Shown here piece by piece: positions 39,022-47,103 of a stretch of 64,000 nt of DNA (position 1 is its first letter; the number at the start of each line of letters is the position of its first letter). A model generated the notes under the pieces. It had not been told where the DNA came from and did no database searches. It was given only the letters and a program-made list of their open reading frames with translations. Origin of the DNA: Thiospirillum jenense (GTDB lineage: Bacteria; Pseudomonadota; Gammaproteobacteria; Chromatiales; Chromatiaceae); NCBI RefSeq assembly GCF_014145225.1, contig NZ_JABVCQ010000009.1:46099-110098 (forward strand), in the 5' to 3' direction. The translations under genes and the position numbers were made by a program.

Positions 39022-39432
39022 TTAAAAACTGAAAATGACATCAGCGTCATCCATTAATGCGGCCATTTCTGCCCGCGAGACGACGGTAATAGAGTCTTTT
39101 TCTGCCCAATCGTCATCTTCATCTTCCCACGTTAAATGCTGTAGGTCATCAATTGTCAAGCCGCGTTCTTCTAATGATTCGCGCTCAACAAAGATTTTCT
39201 TGACATCATAATCACCCAACGCTGCATAGGTTGGGGAAAAGTTTTTCATGCCAATGCCGGTAGTATCCTGCTGTTTGGTCAATTGAAAAACACCGTCATC
39301 AAGAAATGCAAGGCTCACCACTTGATCGAATGCGGCGCCAATTAACACCACTTCCAACGACTCCCAAGCATAAATCGTCCCATAAGGCGCGCGGCGATTT
39401 AGATAAAGGAATTGTTTCACGATTTCGGACAT
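39022..39432 (-). CDS. dsrF: DsrF sulfurtransferase subunit
   Basis: 136 residues, TusC-like, beginning MSEIVKQFLYLNRRAPYGTI as in DsrF, with the family core WESLEVVLIGAAFDQVVSLAF and an acidic C-terminal half. DsrF is a structural subunit of DsrEFH without the catalytic cysteine. Encoded between dsrE and dsrH in the standard order. Confidence 0.95.
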   Translation of the reverse strand: MSEIVKQFLYLNRRAPYGTIYAWESLEVVLIGAAFDQVVSLAFLDDGVFQLTKQQDTTGIGMKNFSPTYAALGDYDVKKIFVERESLEERGLTIDDLQHLTWEDEDDDWAEKDSITVVSRAEMAALMDDADVIFSF

Positions 39433-39471
39433 ACACTCAAATCTCCGTTAGATTTCCCGTATCAATCGCCA

Positions 39472-39864
39472 TTAATCACCAAACACAATTAACCGATCGG
39501 CTTGAATGGCTGCTTCGACTAATTGCCCCAACCCCGAAATACGAAAACGGGGATGAATATTAGTCGCGTCTTTACCATTACGTTTGGCTTCACCCTCATC
39601 AACCATCCCGCGCCGCTGGGCAGCCGCAACGCAGACTACCAGATCGAGATTGTATTGTTCGGCCAATTCGGCCCAGCGATTGACAATATGACGATCATCT
39701 TGCGGCGGTGTCGTTAAGCGCGTCGCATTATTTACGCCATCGTGATAAAAGAAAACACGAAAGATTTCATGCCCCTGCGCTAATGCTGCTTTAGTAAAAA
39801 AATAGGCAGAATCGGCCGATTGGTGCTGATAGGGACCTTCATTGATCTGAATAGCAAACTTCAT
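39472..39864 (-). CDS. dsrE: DsrE sulfurtransferase subunit
   Basis: 130 residues, TusD-like. Cys78 lies in LVVCVAAAQRRG, at the same position as the essential persulfide cysteine of A. vinosum DsrE. It donates sulfur to DsrC. The presence of DsrEFH is diagnostic for the oxidative direction of the dsr pathway. It begins 45 bases after dsrB. Confidence 0.96.
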   Translation of the reverse strand: MKFAIQINEGPYQHQSADSAYFFTKAALAQGHEIFRVFFYHDGVNNATRLTTPPQDDRHIVNRWAELAEQYNLDLVVCVAAAQRRGMVDEGEAKRNGKDATNIHPRFRISGLGQLVEAAIQADRLIVFGD

Positions 39865-39909
39865 TGCGACCTCGTGCTAATGATACGAATTGCGCCATTA
39901 CTCGGGTTA

Positions 39910-40986
39910 TTAAAACCGAATATGAGAAGACGCATTGAAGCTACTGCGCGCCCCGCGCCAAGTATCAATATGATATTTGGTGAAGGGCAATTCGACTTCT
40001 TCAAAGAAGCGTGGCCAACCAATCCGTTCAATCCATTCATTAACCCGTTCCCAATCGCGGGCGCCGGCTTTGTAGGCTTTCAAGATACGCTTCACAATGG
40101 CAGTGGCTTCTGGCCAACGCGGCGGATTATTCGGAATACCCGCAGCGACTAGCTTTTGAAACGTCGGTTTACCGCGTGCATTGGAATGATTTCCGCCAAC
40201 CCAAATCGCCAATTTTGAATGTTCGGCATCATTGATTTGCATCGGTGGGCAGGGTGGGAAACACGCGCCACAACAAATACATTTGCGCTCATCCACTTCT
40301 AATGACGGTTTGCCATTAACAATCGCTGGGCGAATGGCAGCAACTGGGCAGCGGGCAACTACTGATGGGCGTTCACATACATTTGCCACCAAATCATGAT
40401 TGATTTTTGGTGGTTTCGTATGCTGAATGTTAATTGCAATATCGCCTTGTCCACCGCAATTGATTTGGCAGCACGAAGTCGTGATATGCACCCGATTGGG
40501 CATGGTGGCGTTGCGGAACTCATCAATTAACTCGTCCATCATGGACTTCACAACACCAGACGCATCAGTGCCGGGAATATCGCAATGCAACCAGCCCTGC
40601 GTATGAGAAATCATAGCGACCGAGTTTTGCGTTCCACCGACAATAAACCCAGCACTTTCTAATGCACCAATTAACGGCTCAACTCTTGATTCATCATTCA
40701 CCATAAACTCAATATTCGAGCGCAAAGTGAAATGAACATAACCGTCAGCGTATTGGTCACCAATGTCGCACAACTTGCGCAATGTGAATACGTCGAGAAT
40801 GCGCTGTGTGCCAGCTTTAACAGTCCAAATGGTGTCGCCACTGAAGGCAACGTGGCGCAAAACGCCCGGGCGCGGGTGATCGTGATATTTCCACTGCCCA
40901 AAGTTCTTGCGCATAGTCGGGTGAAGGTATTGCCATGGATCCGGACAGCCGGATTCAATTGGCTCACGCATATCTTTTGCAGCCAT
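39910..40986 (-). CDS. dsrB: Dissimilatory sulfite reductase beta subunit (oxidative type)
   Basis: 358 residues. It carries the siroheme-[4Fe-4S] cysteine set (TTSCCQINCGGQGDIAINIQ) and a ferredoxin domain (CICCGACFPPCPPM). In the alpha2-beta2 enzyme DsrB holds the catalytic siroheme; in sulfur oxidisers it works from sulfur bound to DsrC toward sulfite. It is 99 bases after dsrA. Confidence 0.97.
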   Translation of the reverse strand: MAAKDMREPIESGCPDPWQYLHPTMRKNFGQWKYHDHPRPGVLRHVAFSGDTIWTVKAGTQRILDVFTLRKLCDIGDQYADGYVHFTLRSNIEFMVNDESRVEPLIGALESAGFIVGGTQNSVAMISHTQGWLHCDIPGTDASGVVKSMMDELIDEFRNATMPNRVHITTSCCQINCGGQGDIAINIQHTKPPKINHDLVANVCERPSVVARCPVAAIRPAIVNGKPSLEVDERKCICCGACFPPCPPMQINDAEHSKLAIWVGGNHSNARGKPTFQKLVAAGIPNNPPRWPEATAIVKRILKAYKAGARDWERVNEWIERIGWPRFFEEVELPFTKYHIDTWRGARSSFNASSHIRF

Positions 40987-41085
40987 GAGGGATGCTCCAA
41001 GTGATTAGCAACAATGCAAAAATAATGAAATAAACCGCCGCGGAGTGCGCAATAAACATACGCACACCGTCAATCAATAGGTGTA

Positions 41086-42336
41086 TTAACCGGCTGCTGC
41101 TTGACGTTCAAACCATTGCTGGGCAGCCTCATCCCAACCATCCATACGGATATAGGAACTTTGACGCGGATGACTCAGCATATTTGGATCGGGTTCAATC
41201 CCAATGCCTTCGAGGAAGTTCGCCAAGCCAATGCGCTCGATCATTTCGCCGCACCGCTCATGCTCTAATCCATTTTCCGCCCAGAAGTCAATAATGGTTT
41301 CGGCCATTTCAACCAATGACTCGTAATCTTCTTCGGTGTCGAGTTTCTTAAATGGCACCACAACCGTACCCATTAAATCACCGATCTTGAGGGTGCGCTT
41401 GCCGCCAATTAAAATAGTCACGCCTTTATCATCGCCCGGATGCAATGCTTTAGGCATCACATTCAAACAGTGCATACAGCGTACGCAATCACGGTTATTC
41501 ACCGCCAGCGTATCATCGTCATTCAGTGCTAACGCCTGAGTTGGGCAACGAGTAATAACATTATCAATTAAATACTGCCGCCCTTTGCTATTGACGTAAT
41601 TCTTAATTTCGGCTTGATCCACCTTCATGTCATCACGCCAAGTACCAATCATCGCAAAGTCGGCGCGCTCAATCGCATTCTGGCAATCATTTCCACAACC
41701 GGACACCTTGAATTTGAATTTATAAGGCAGCGCGGGGCGATGCACATCATCCACAAAGTTATTGACCAACATGCGATGTGCTTTGAATTCATTGGTGCAG
41801 GACATTTCACAGCGTGCCGCGCCAACGCATGACATTGCGGTACGGACACACGGACCAGCACCACCTAAATCCCAGCCGTATTCATTCACTTCATCAAAGA
41901 AAACTTGGGTTGATTGAGTGGTCGCACCAATAAACATGATATTGCCGGTTTGACCATGAAAGGTCACTAACCCAGAGCCATATTTTTCCCAACTATCGGC
42001 TAATTGGCGTAGCATTTTAGTGCTGTAATGATTGCCGGCGGGTGGCTGAATGCGTAAAGTATGAAACTCTTTTGATTCAGGAAAAGCTTTGGCGACTTCA
42101 GAGAATCGCGGAATGATGCCACCACCATAGCCGAATACGGAGACGGTGCCGCCTTTCCAATAGCCTTTGCGGGTTTCATAGGAATGTTCTAATTGCCCGA
42201 GTAAATCATTCGTAACTTTATTAATGCGCTCGTCAGGATGTTCATCACGCAACCGCTTAATTCCAGAAATAAAACTCGGCCAAGGGCCTGTTTCCAATTG
42301 GTCAAGCATCGGCGTTGGATGTTTATCAATTGCCAT
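41086..42336 (-). CDS. dsrA: Dissimilatory sulfite reductase alpha subunit (oxidative type)
   Basis: 416 residues. It has cysteine clusters CVRTAMSCVGAARCEMSC and VSGCGNDCQNAIERAD for siroheme-[4Fe-4S] binding, and a ferredoxin insert (NRDCVRCMHCLNVMPKAL). It heads the operon, preceded by a GGGAG ribosome-binding site. The associated DsrEFH and DsrL support the reverse, sulfur-oxidising role. Confidence 0.97.
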   Translation of the reverse strand: MAIDKHPTPMLDQLETGPWPSFISGIKRLRDEHPDERINKVTNDLLGQLEHSYETRKGYWKGGTVSVFGYGGGIIPRFSEVAKAFPESKEFHTLRIQPPAGNHYSTKMLRQLADSWEKYGSGLVTFHGQTGNIMFIGATTQSTQVFFDEVNEYGWDLGGAGPCVRTAMSCVGAARCEMSCTNEFKAHRMLVNNFVDDVHRPALPYKFKFKVSGCGNDCQNAIERADFAMIGTWRDDMKVDQAEIKNYVNSKGRQYLIDNVITRCPTQALALNDDDTLAVNNRDCVRCMHCLNVMPKALHPGDDKGVTILIGGKRTLKIGDLMGTVVVPFKKLDTEEDYESLVEMAETIIDFWAENGLEHERCGEMIERIGLANFLEGIGIEPDPNMLSHPRQSSYIRMDGWDEAAQQWFERQAAAG

Positions 42337-42390
42337 CGCGCTACGTCTCCCGTTAATAACGTGGAAGTATGAATTAGGACAACCCAGTGA

Positions 42391-42419
42391 TGGCTGTTAT
42401 GATAGCCACAATTGATTGT
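42391..42419 (-). promoter_or_regulatory. Candidate dsrA promoter/operator dyads
   Basis: Two short dyads overlap a -10-like TATCAT (minus strand, 42404-42399): TGGCT/AGCCA (42391-42408) and ACAAT-TG-ATTGT (42408-42419). No good -35 box is seen at the right spacing, which fits an activator-dependent promoter. This is a weak assignment from motifs and position. Confidence 0.28.
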
Positions 42420-42793
42420 CTTGGGTCTGTATTAGGATTTTTAGTCAGATGTTTTTGTTTCACTAGCGATTTGAGTGTTGAATCGCTTGCCCCCATTTAC
42501 TAGGATGAAACCCTGATCATTACTTTTGCACTGTAAAGCAAACACCTGAGTGGGTAACATTCCACTGATGGGGGAGATCAATATGTCATGCTATTCCTTT
42601 AGGGATAGTTGACGTCTAAAAAATTAACTAAACGGTATCGCCTAAATTGCTGTTTGAACTATTCGCTGCGTGAATGTAACTGACATTTCGGCAATCGCCG
42701 TTTTGAAATTGATTTAATAAGGATGAAAAAAGTGATAACGGATTAAATATACCAATCAGTCGGGGTAATGGCACCTCTTAAAAAGAAATCATA

Positions 42794-42823
42794 TTGACTA
42801 ACGGAACAATGCAACAATATGGT
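42794..42823 (+). promoter_or_regulatory. Candidate promoter for the cassette at 42.9-44.7 kb
   Basis: TTGACT (42794-42799), an 18-base spacer and TATGGT (42818-42823) resemble a sigma-70 promoter about 110 bases before the 63-residue gene. Confidence 0.4.
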
Positions 42824-42934
42824 TGTTTTTGGGCGAGTGAGCCGCAATGTGTCAGCACAGCATGTGACAAATTTTCTATATCTGCCCTCAGATTATGAGT
42901 TGATTATCAATAGATAATAACGGGTTCAAAAATC

Positions 42935-43126
42935 ATGTTAAAGCTAAGTGATATTTTAATATCCCACCATGAACTTAAATCATTCGATGAACTGATCCCA
43001 ATCGTTCAAGCAATTGCACGACAGGGCGAACGATTTTTTCGGATGGATGTCAAACCCCCTTTTCCTGATACGCCTGATGCTTGGGAAGATCGTTTAGAGG
43101 CAGCATTTAGCGGCTTAATCCGTTAA
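42935..43126 (+). CDS. Small hypothetical protein, 63 residues
   Basis: First frame of the plus-strand cassette. Soluble, with no membrane segment: a helical N-terminal half (LKSFDELIPIVQAIARQGERF) and a proline-rich stretch (VKPPFPDTPDAWEDRLEAAF). The ribosome-binding site is weak. I do not recognise it. Its position 68 bases before the 241-residue gene suggests cotranscription. Confidence 0.6.
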   Translation: MLKLSDILISHHELKSFDELIPIVQAIARQGERFFRMDVKPPFPDTPDAWEDRLEAAFSGLIR

Positions 43127-43194
43127 TGTTTTTATGCGGGTGATTACAACCACATCATCAACGCAATCAGTGCGTTATATAGGATTCAACAACT

Positions 43195-43920
43195 ATGAGT
43201 CAATTAAACCAATTTGATTTAATGCCAACAACACTTGCAGATCTGGCGGCGGATTCGGTCGGTCGCATGGCCGAACATACTGCTTTAGAAACGCATCTTC
43301 TAACATTAGAAGAGCAATACCAACAATTAGGTAGGTCTTGCGCAAATGCAATGGCGTACGCTGAATTAGAATTGCAAATAGCTCGCGTTTTAGTTAACTT
43401 AGAACGTGGTGAAAAAGCCTGGTCACTAGGTCGCGCCGCATTTGAGCAGTTTATGGCCGTGCAAGCATTCGAGAGCGCTGTAGATTGTTGTGACGTATTA
43501 TTCCGTGCTAATCAACCTGATTCGCTTTGCGCCCTTGGACAAGGTATTTGGTTGGCTGTCACTTATCCAATTGATCCTGAATTGGCAATAGAATTATTAA
43601 CCCATGTTATTGAAGAAACCCCCGATGATGCAGACGGTGCAGCAGTGGCAGCCACAACTGCGTTATTTTTAGCAGATATGCGCGCTACTGATAATGATCG
43701 AGAGAACTTACTATTCTTTACATCACGATTGCTTGGGACGGTGGCATACCGGCATAGTCATATTACCACACAAGCGGCTTTCGATCATTGGCGCGATCAG
43801 TTAGAATTGCGCGAACCACAGCATTTTTTAGGGCGATTACGCAATATAATCGATGTTTTAGTTCAAGATGATTGGTGGTTTGATCGCACTGCGTTACAAG
43901 CACAATTACCATTAAATTGA
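43195..43920 (+). CDS. Helical-repeat hypothetical protein, 241 residues
   Basis: A soluble, almost wholly alpha-helical protein with TPR-like spacing (YAELELQIARVLVNLERGEK, AWSLGRAAFEQFMAV, ELAIELLTHVIEETPDDADG), suggesting a protein-interaction scaffold. No catalytic motif or signal peptide is seen. It lies between the 63-residue gene and the Cas6-like gene, with 68 and 75 base gaps. I cannot name the family; its placement implies a shared role with its neighbours. Confidence 0.8.
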   Translation: MSQLNQFDLMPTTLADLAADSVGRMAEHTALETHLLTLEEQYQQLGRSCANAMAYAELELQIARVLVNLERGEKAWSLGRAAFEQFMAVQAFESAVDCCDVLFRANQPDSLCALGQGIWLAVTYPIDPELAIELLTHVIEETPDDADGAAVAATTALFLADMRATDNDRENLLFFTSRLLGTVAYRHSHITTQAAFDHWRDQLELREPQHFLGRLRNIIDVLVQDDWWFDRTALQAQLPLN

Positions 43921-43995
43921 ACGGATTGCTGGTTTATTTGGGCGTATTTTGCATTGATAGTTTAATAAATTGCCCGTTGATAAGAGCATCTAAAA

Positions 43996-44733
43996 ATGAC
44001 GCGCTATTGGCAAGAACCAGATGAACTTAATACAGCACAGTCCACTATTGCTGTGGTAGATGTATTATTTAATTTAGTTGGACGCAGTTTACCGGTGGAT
44101 CATGTAGTAGAATTAGCACAGGCAATTCTCGCACACGTTCCCTGGTTAGCAAATGAACCCTGTGGTGGTATTCATTCAATTTACGTTGCTGGATCCCAAA
44201 ATGGTTGGGAACGACCAGGTGTTAATAGCAATCAACCATTGATGTTATCGCGCCGCACGAAATTGATTATTCGTGTTCCGCAGACACAAGTAGCGATATT
44301 ACAAGCCGCATTAGCGCATCAAACATTAATGATTGCCGATTTACCATTAAACATTGGCGACAGTAAAACGCGCCTGCTGAGTAACGAAACAACGCTATTT
44401 GCGCGGGCGGTGGTGGATGAAAAACTGACTACGGCATTAAAAACCAGTGCGTCTCCAATCATTGATCAAGATGAAACCGCATTTTTAGATTGGGCCGCTA
44501 GTGCATTAACTGCATTGAATATTCACATTCGTAAAGCATTATGCGGTAAACTCGCTATAATTGCGCAGCCAAACGGTGAACAACTTGCCACACGCCGCCT
44601 ATTATTAGCCAATTTATCGCGTGATGAAGCGTTACGGTTGCAGCAATACGGTTTAGGGATGCACCGAATGCTCGGTTGCGGTTTATTTTTACCACATAAA
44701 GGCATTGCGGCACTTGCTAAACCTGAAGGATAA
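43996..44733 (+). CDS. Cas6/Cmx6-like RAMP-fold RNA endonuclease homologue, without CRISPR
   Basis: 245 residues resembling the MYXAN-subtype Cas6 (Cmx6). The opening (TIAVVDVLFNLVGRSLPVDH), the mid segment LMLSRRTKLIIRVP and the C-terminal glycine-rich loop (YGLGMHRMLGCGLFLPHKG, about 218-236) follow that family. His36, His47 and His60 are candidate catalytic residues. Cas6 cuts CRISPR transcripts within repeats, but no array or other cas gene is in the window. It lies between a helical protein and a DsrC-like protein. Family call is from remembered motifs, not a search. Confidence 0.7.
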   Translation: MTRYWQEPDELNTAQSTIAVVDVLFNLVGRSLPVDHVVELAQAILAHVPWLANEPCGGIHSIYVAGSQNGWERPGVNSNQPLMLSRRTKLIIRVPQTQVAILQAALAHQTLMIADLPLNIGDSKTRLLSNETTLFARAVVDEKLTTALKTSASPIIDQDETAFLDWAASALTALNIHIRKALCGKLAIIAQPNGEQLATRRLLLANLSRDEALRLQQYGLGMHRMLGCGLFLPHKGIAALAKPEG

Positions 44734-44863
44734 TACGGTTGTTTAGCACGGTTAAATGTTAAGCGCATAACGGTTGTATCTGTTTATATTCTCATATTGA
44801 TACTGCAATGGATTAAACGCAGACAACGCATTCGGTTAACCACGACTGTAGTTCACTCGTTTA

Positions 44864-44893
44864 CTTTTCTATTGCACAGTTCTACAGTATAAT
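44864..44893 (+). promoter_or_regulatory. Candidate promoter of the RspA-like gene
   Basis: A perfect TATAAT (44888-44893) lies about 75 bases before the start; the best -35 at 17-18 bases (CTTTTC/TTTTCT) is poor. The 235-base gap before this gene is otherwise empty, so it may be transcribed separately from the Cas6-like gene. Confidence 0.4.
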
Positions 44894-44968
44894 TTTTATT
44901 GTTAATGTGAAATTTGACGTCAGTTATTAAAGCGTAACTGACTCCAACCTGAAGAGGAGTACTTGTGC

Positions 44969-45307
44969 ATGGCCATCGAGGTCAAGGGTCGAACAATTGA
45001 AACGACAGAGAGTGGTTATCTGGTTGATCACACTGCATGGGATGAAGATGTCGCATTAGCATTAGCGGCAATTGAAGGAATTGAGTTATCCGATAAACAT
45101 TGGGATATTATTCATTACCTGCGTGATGAATATAACAACAATAGTCAAAATCAACCAATGGAACGAGCATTACTCAAGGATATGGGCAAGCGTTGGGGAA
45201 ATAAACCTACTAGCAAGGATGTCTATCTGCTTTTCCCATTAGCACCCACTAAACAAGGCACGAAAATAGCCGGTTTACCCGAGGTGCATCGCAAAGGCGG
45301 CTATTAA
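44969..45307 (+). CDS. DsrC-fold protein lacking both cysteines (RspA-like)
   Basis: 112 residues, clearly a DsrC/TusE homologue (MAIEVKGRTIETTESGYLVD, LSDKHWDIIHYLRDEY, LFPLAPTKQGTKIAGLP). The arm ends AGLPEVHRKGGY: Thr replaces the first DsrC cysteine and the penultimate cysteine is gone; the protein has no cysteine at all. Such members have been called RspA and thought to be regulatory rather than sulfur carriers. A GAGGAG site 9 bases upstream fixes ATG 44969. Convergent with the kinase gene. Confidence 0.9.
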   Translation: MAIEVKGRTIETTESGYLVDHTAWDEDVALALAAIEGIELSDKHWDIIHYLRDEYNNNSQNQPMERALLKDMGKRWGNKPTSKDVYLLFPLAPTKQGTKIAGLPEVHRKGGY

Positions 45308-45335
45308 ACCTATTGCGGTAAATCGTGCAGATTAT

Positions 45336-45355
45336 TTGACCCAGGGATGGGTCAA
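45336..45355. terminator. Hairpin between convergent RspA-like and kinase genes
   Basis: TTGACCCA and TGGGTCAA form a perfect 8-base stem with a GGGA loop, 28 bases after the RspA-like stop and 48 bases after the kinase stop in the other direction. No strong T-run follows on either side. Position favours a bidirectional terminator. Confidence 0.5.
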
Positions 45356-45402
45356 TAGATACTTAACAATCACAGCCAGGCGATTTTTGATAAGATGGAT
45401 AT

Positions 45403-47103
45403 TTATGGCTTACTAAAGCATTCATCCAATACTTCAGTCAATTTTGCAATCCGAATTGGTTTAGTTGTAAAAGCATTCATGCCCGCGTCCATACAAGCCC
45501 GGCGGTCGTCTTCTAACGCATTAGCAGTTAATGCAATAATAGTGGGCTGTTGATCGGGTGGTAGCAATTGACGGATTTGCCGACTGGCGCTAATCCCATC
45601 TAATTCCGGCATTTGTAAATCCATTAAAATCACATCATAATGTTGACGTTGCACTGCCGTAACTGCTTCAGCACCATTATTTGCCACATCCGCAGTCATT
45701 CCCAACGATTTTAACATTTTTAGTGTCACTTGTTGGTTAATCAAATTATCTTCTGCTAATAAAACCCGTAGATTTGACCAAGATGGTGCCGGTTTATCCG
45801 TATGCGTTTCTACTGGCGGCGGTTCAATAGCTGTCGGTAATGGTAAAGTCATTACATTGGATGCTAATGGCGGTTTATTTTGAAATGGCGGGTGTGCTGG
45901 CAATAGCGGCTCTTGATTAGAACACGCATATAATGGAAAAGTACAGCGGAATAGACTGCCTTGACCGTGAATCCCGCTACTTTCAATATCAATTTGCCCA
46001 CCAAATAACTCAACCAACCGTTTGCAAATAGCTAATCCTAATCCGGTGCCGCCATAGCGCCGTGTAATAGAACTGTCTACTTGGCTAAACCGTTCAAATA
46101 ATCGTGACCGGCGTTCTTTGGGAATCCCGATTCCTGTATCCTGAACAATTAATGTCAATTGATAAACGCGGTCATTGGCACTGATTAAGTGATCGGGGGG
46201 ACGCATTACCACCCCTAAAACGGCAGCAGTTGTTTCCTGCCCATCCAGCGTCACATCAATTCTACCTTGCTCAGTAAACTTAACCGCATTGGCAAGCAAG
46301 TTGGTTAAAATTTGACGGAAGCGATTGCCATCACCAATAAATAAACGTGGCAACTGGGGTGCTAAATGAAAATGTAATGCTAACCGCTTTTCCTCAGCCT
46401 TAATCCCGATTAACTCCAATACTTCTTTTATACAATCCGCCGGGCTAAACCGCACGGCGTCTAATTCCAACATGCCTGCTTCAATTTTAGAATAATCCAA
46501 TACATCATTAATTAATGCCAATAGTGAACTGCCGCTATTTGTAATCACTTTTACCAGTTCGTATTGACTAGGTTCTAGTGGAGTAGCCGCTAATAATTCA
46601 CTGAGACCAATCACTGCATTCAATGGTGTACGCATTTCATGGCTCATATTCGCAAGAAATTCGCTTTTTGCTTGATTGGCTGCCTCGGCGGCAATTCTTG
46701 CCTGTTTCAATTCTGTTTCGGCAAGAATCAACCGAATTTGTGTACTAATGCGGGCTTCTAACTCACCGGCATCGAAAGGTTTATTAACAAAATCTACCGC
46801 ACCTGCTGCAAAGGCGCGCACCTTACTTTGGGTATCCACCTTTGCACTGAGCATAATAACGCGCAGGTGTTCCAATTGCGCACTTGATTTAATAATCTCT
46901 AGCACTTCAAAACCATCTAACCCTGGCATCATAATGTCGAGTAACACGACATCTATTCCAGTTTCTGTCTCTAAAGTGACTAGCGCGTCAGTGCCATCTG
47001 CTGCTTGTACAATCTCATATTGTTGATTAAAACACATGACAATGAATTCACGAATAGTGTCTTCATCATCTACGACGAGTAATTTACGACGTTGATTTGT
47101 CAT
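45403..47103 (-). CDS. Hybrid sensor kinase with two receiver domains (REC-HK-REC)
   Basis: 566 residues, cytosolic. The N-terminal receiver starts [16 protein letters not shown], then a histidine-kinase core with the H-box [20 protein letters not shown], an HATPase (G-box [18 protein letters not shown]) and a C-terminal receiver ([19 protein letters not shown]). No membrane helix or sensor domain is seen, so it likely takes its signal from a partner. Its start overlaps the upstream kinase by four bases (ATGA), so the two act together. Confidence 0.92.
   Translation of the reverse strand: MTNQRRKLLVVDDEDTIREFIVMCFNQQYEIVQAADGTDALVTLETETGIDVVLLDIMMPGLDGFEVLEIIKSSAQLEHLRVIMLSAKVDTQSKVRAFAAGAVDFVNKPFDAGELEARISTQIRLILAETELKQARIAAEAANQAKSEFLANMSHEMRTPLNAVIGLSELLAATPLEPSQYELVKVITNSGSSLLALINDVLDYSKIEAGMLELDAVRFSPADCIKEVLELIGIKAEEKRLALHFHLAPQLPRLFIGDGNRFRQILTNLLANAVKFTEQGRIDVTLDGQETTAAVLGVVMRPPDHLISANDRVYQLTLIVQDTGIGIPKERRSRLFERFSQVDSSITRRYGGTGLGLAICKRLVELFGGQIDIESSGIHGQGSLFRCTFPLYACSNQEPLLPAHPPFQNKPPLASNVMTLPLPTAIEPPPVETHTDKPAPSWSNLRVLLAEDNLINQQVTLKMLKSLGMTADVANNGAEAVTAVQRQHYDVILMDLQMPELDGISASRQIRQLLPPDQQPTIIALTANALEDDRRACMDAGMNAFTTKPIRIAKLTEVLDECFSKP

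Larger units (their letters stand above)
42337..42934. other. 598-base divergent intergenic region between dsrA and the plus-strand cassette
   Basis: No gene is visible. It is AT-rich and holds the starts of two divergent transcription units. It contains a dyad-rich part near dsrA and a plausible sigma-70 promoter for the plus-strand genes (listed separately). Its size suggests binding sites for one or more regulators. Confidence 0.6.
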
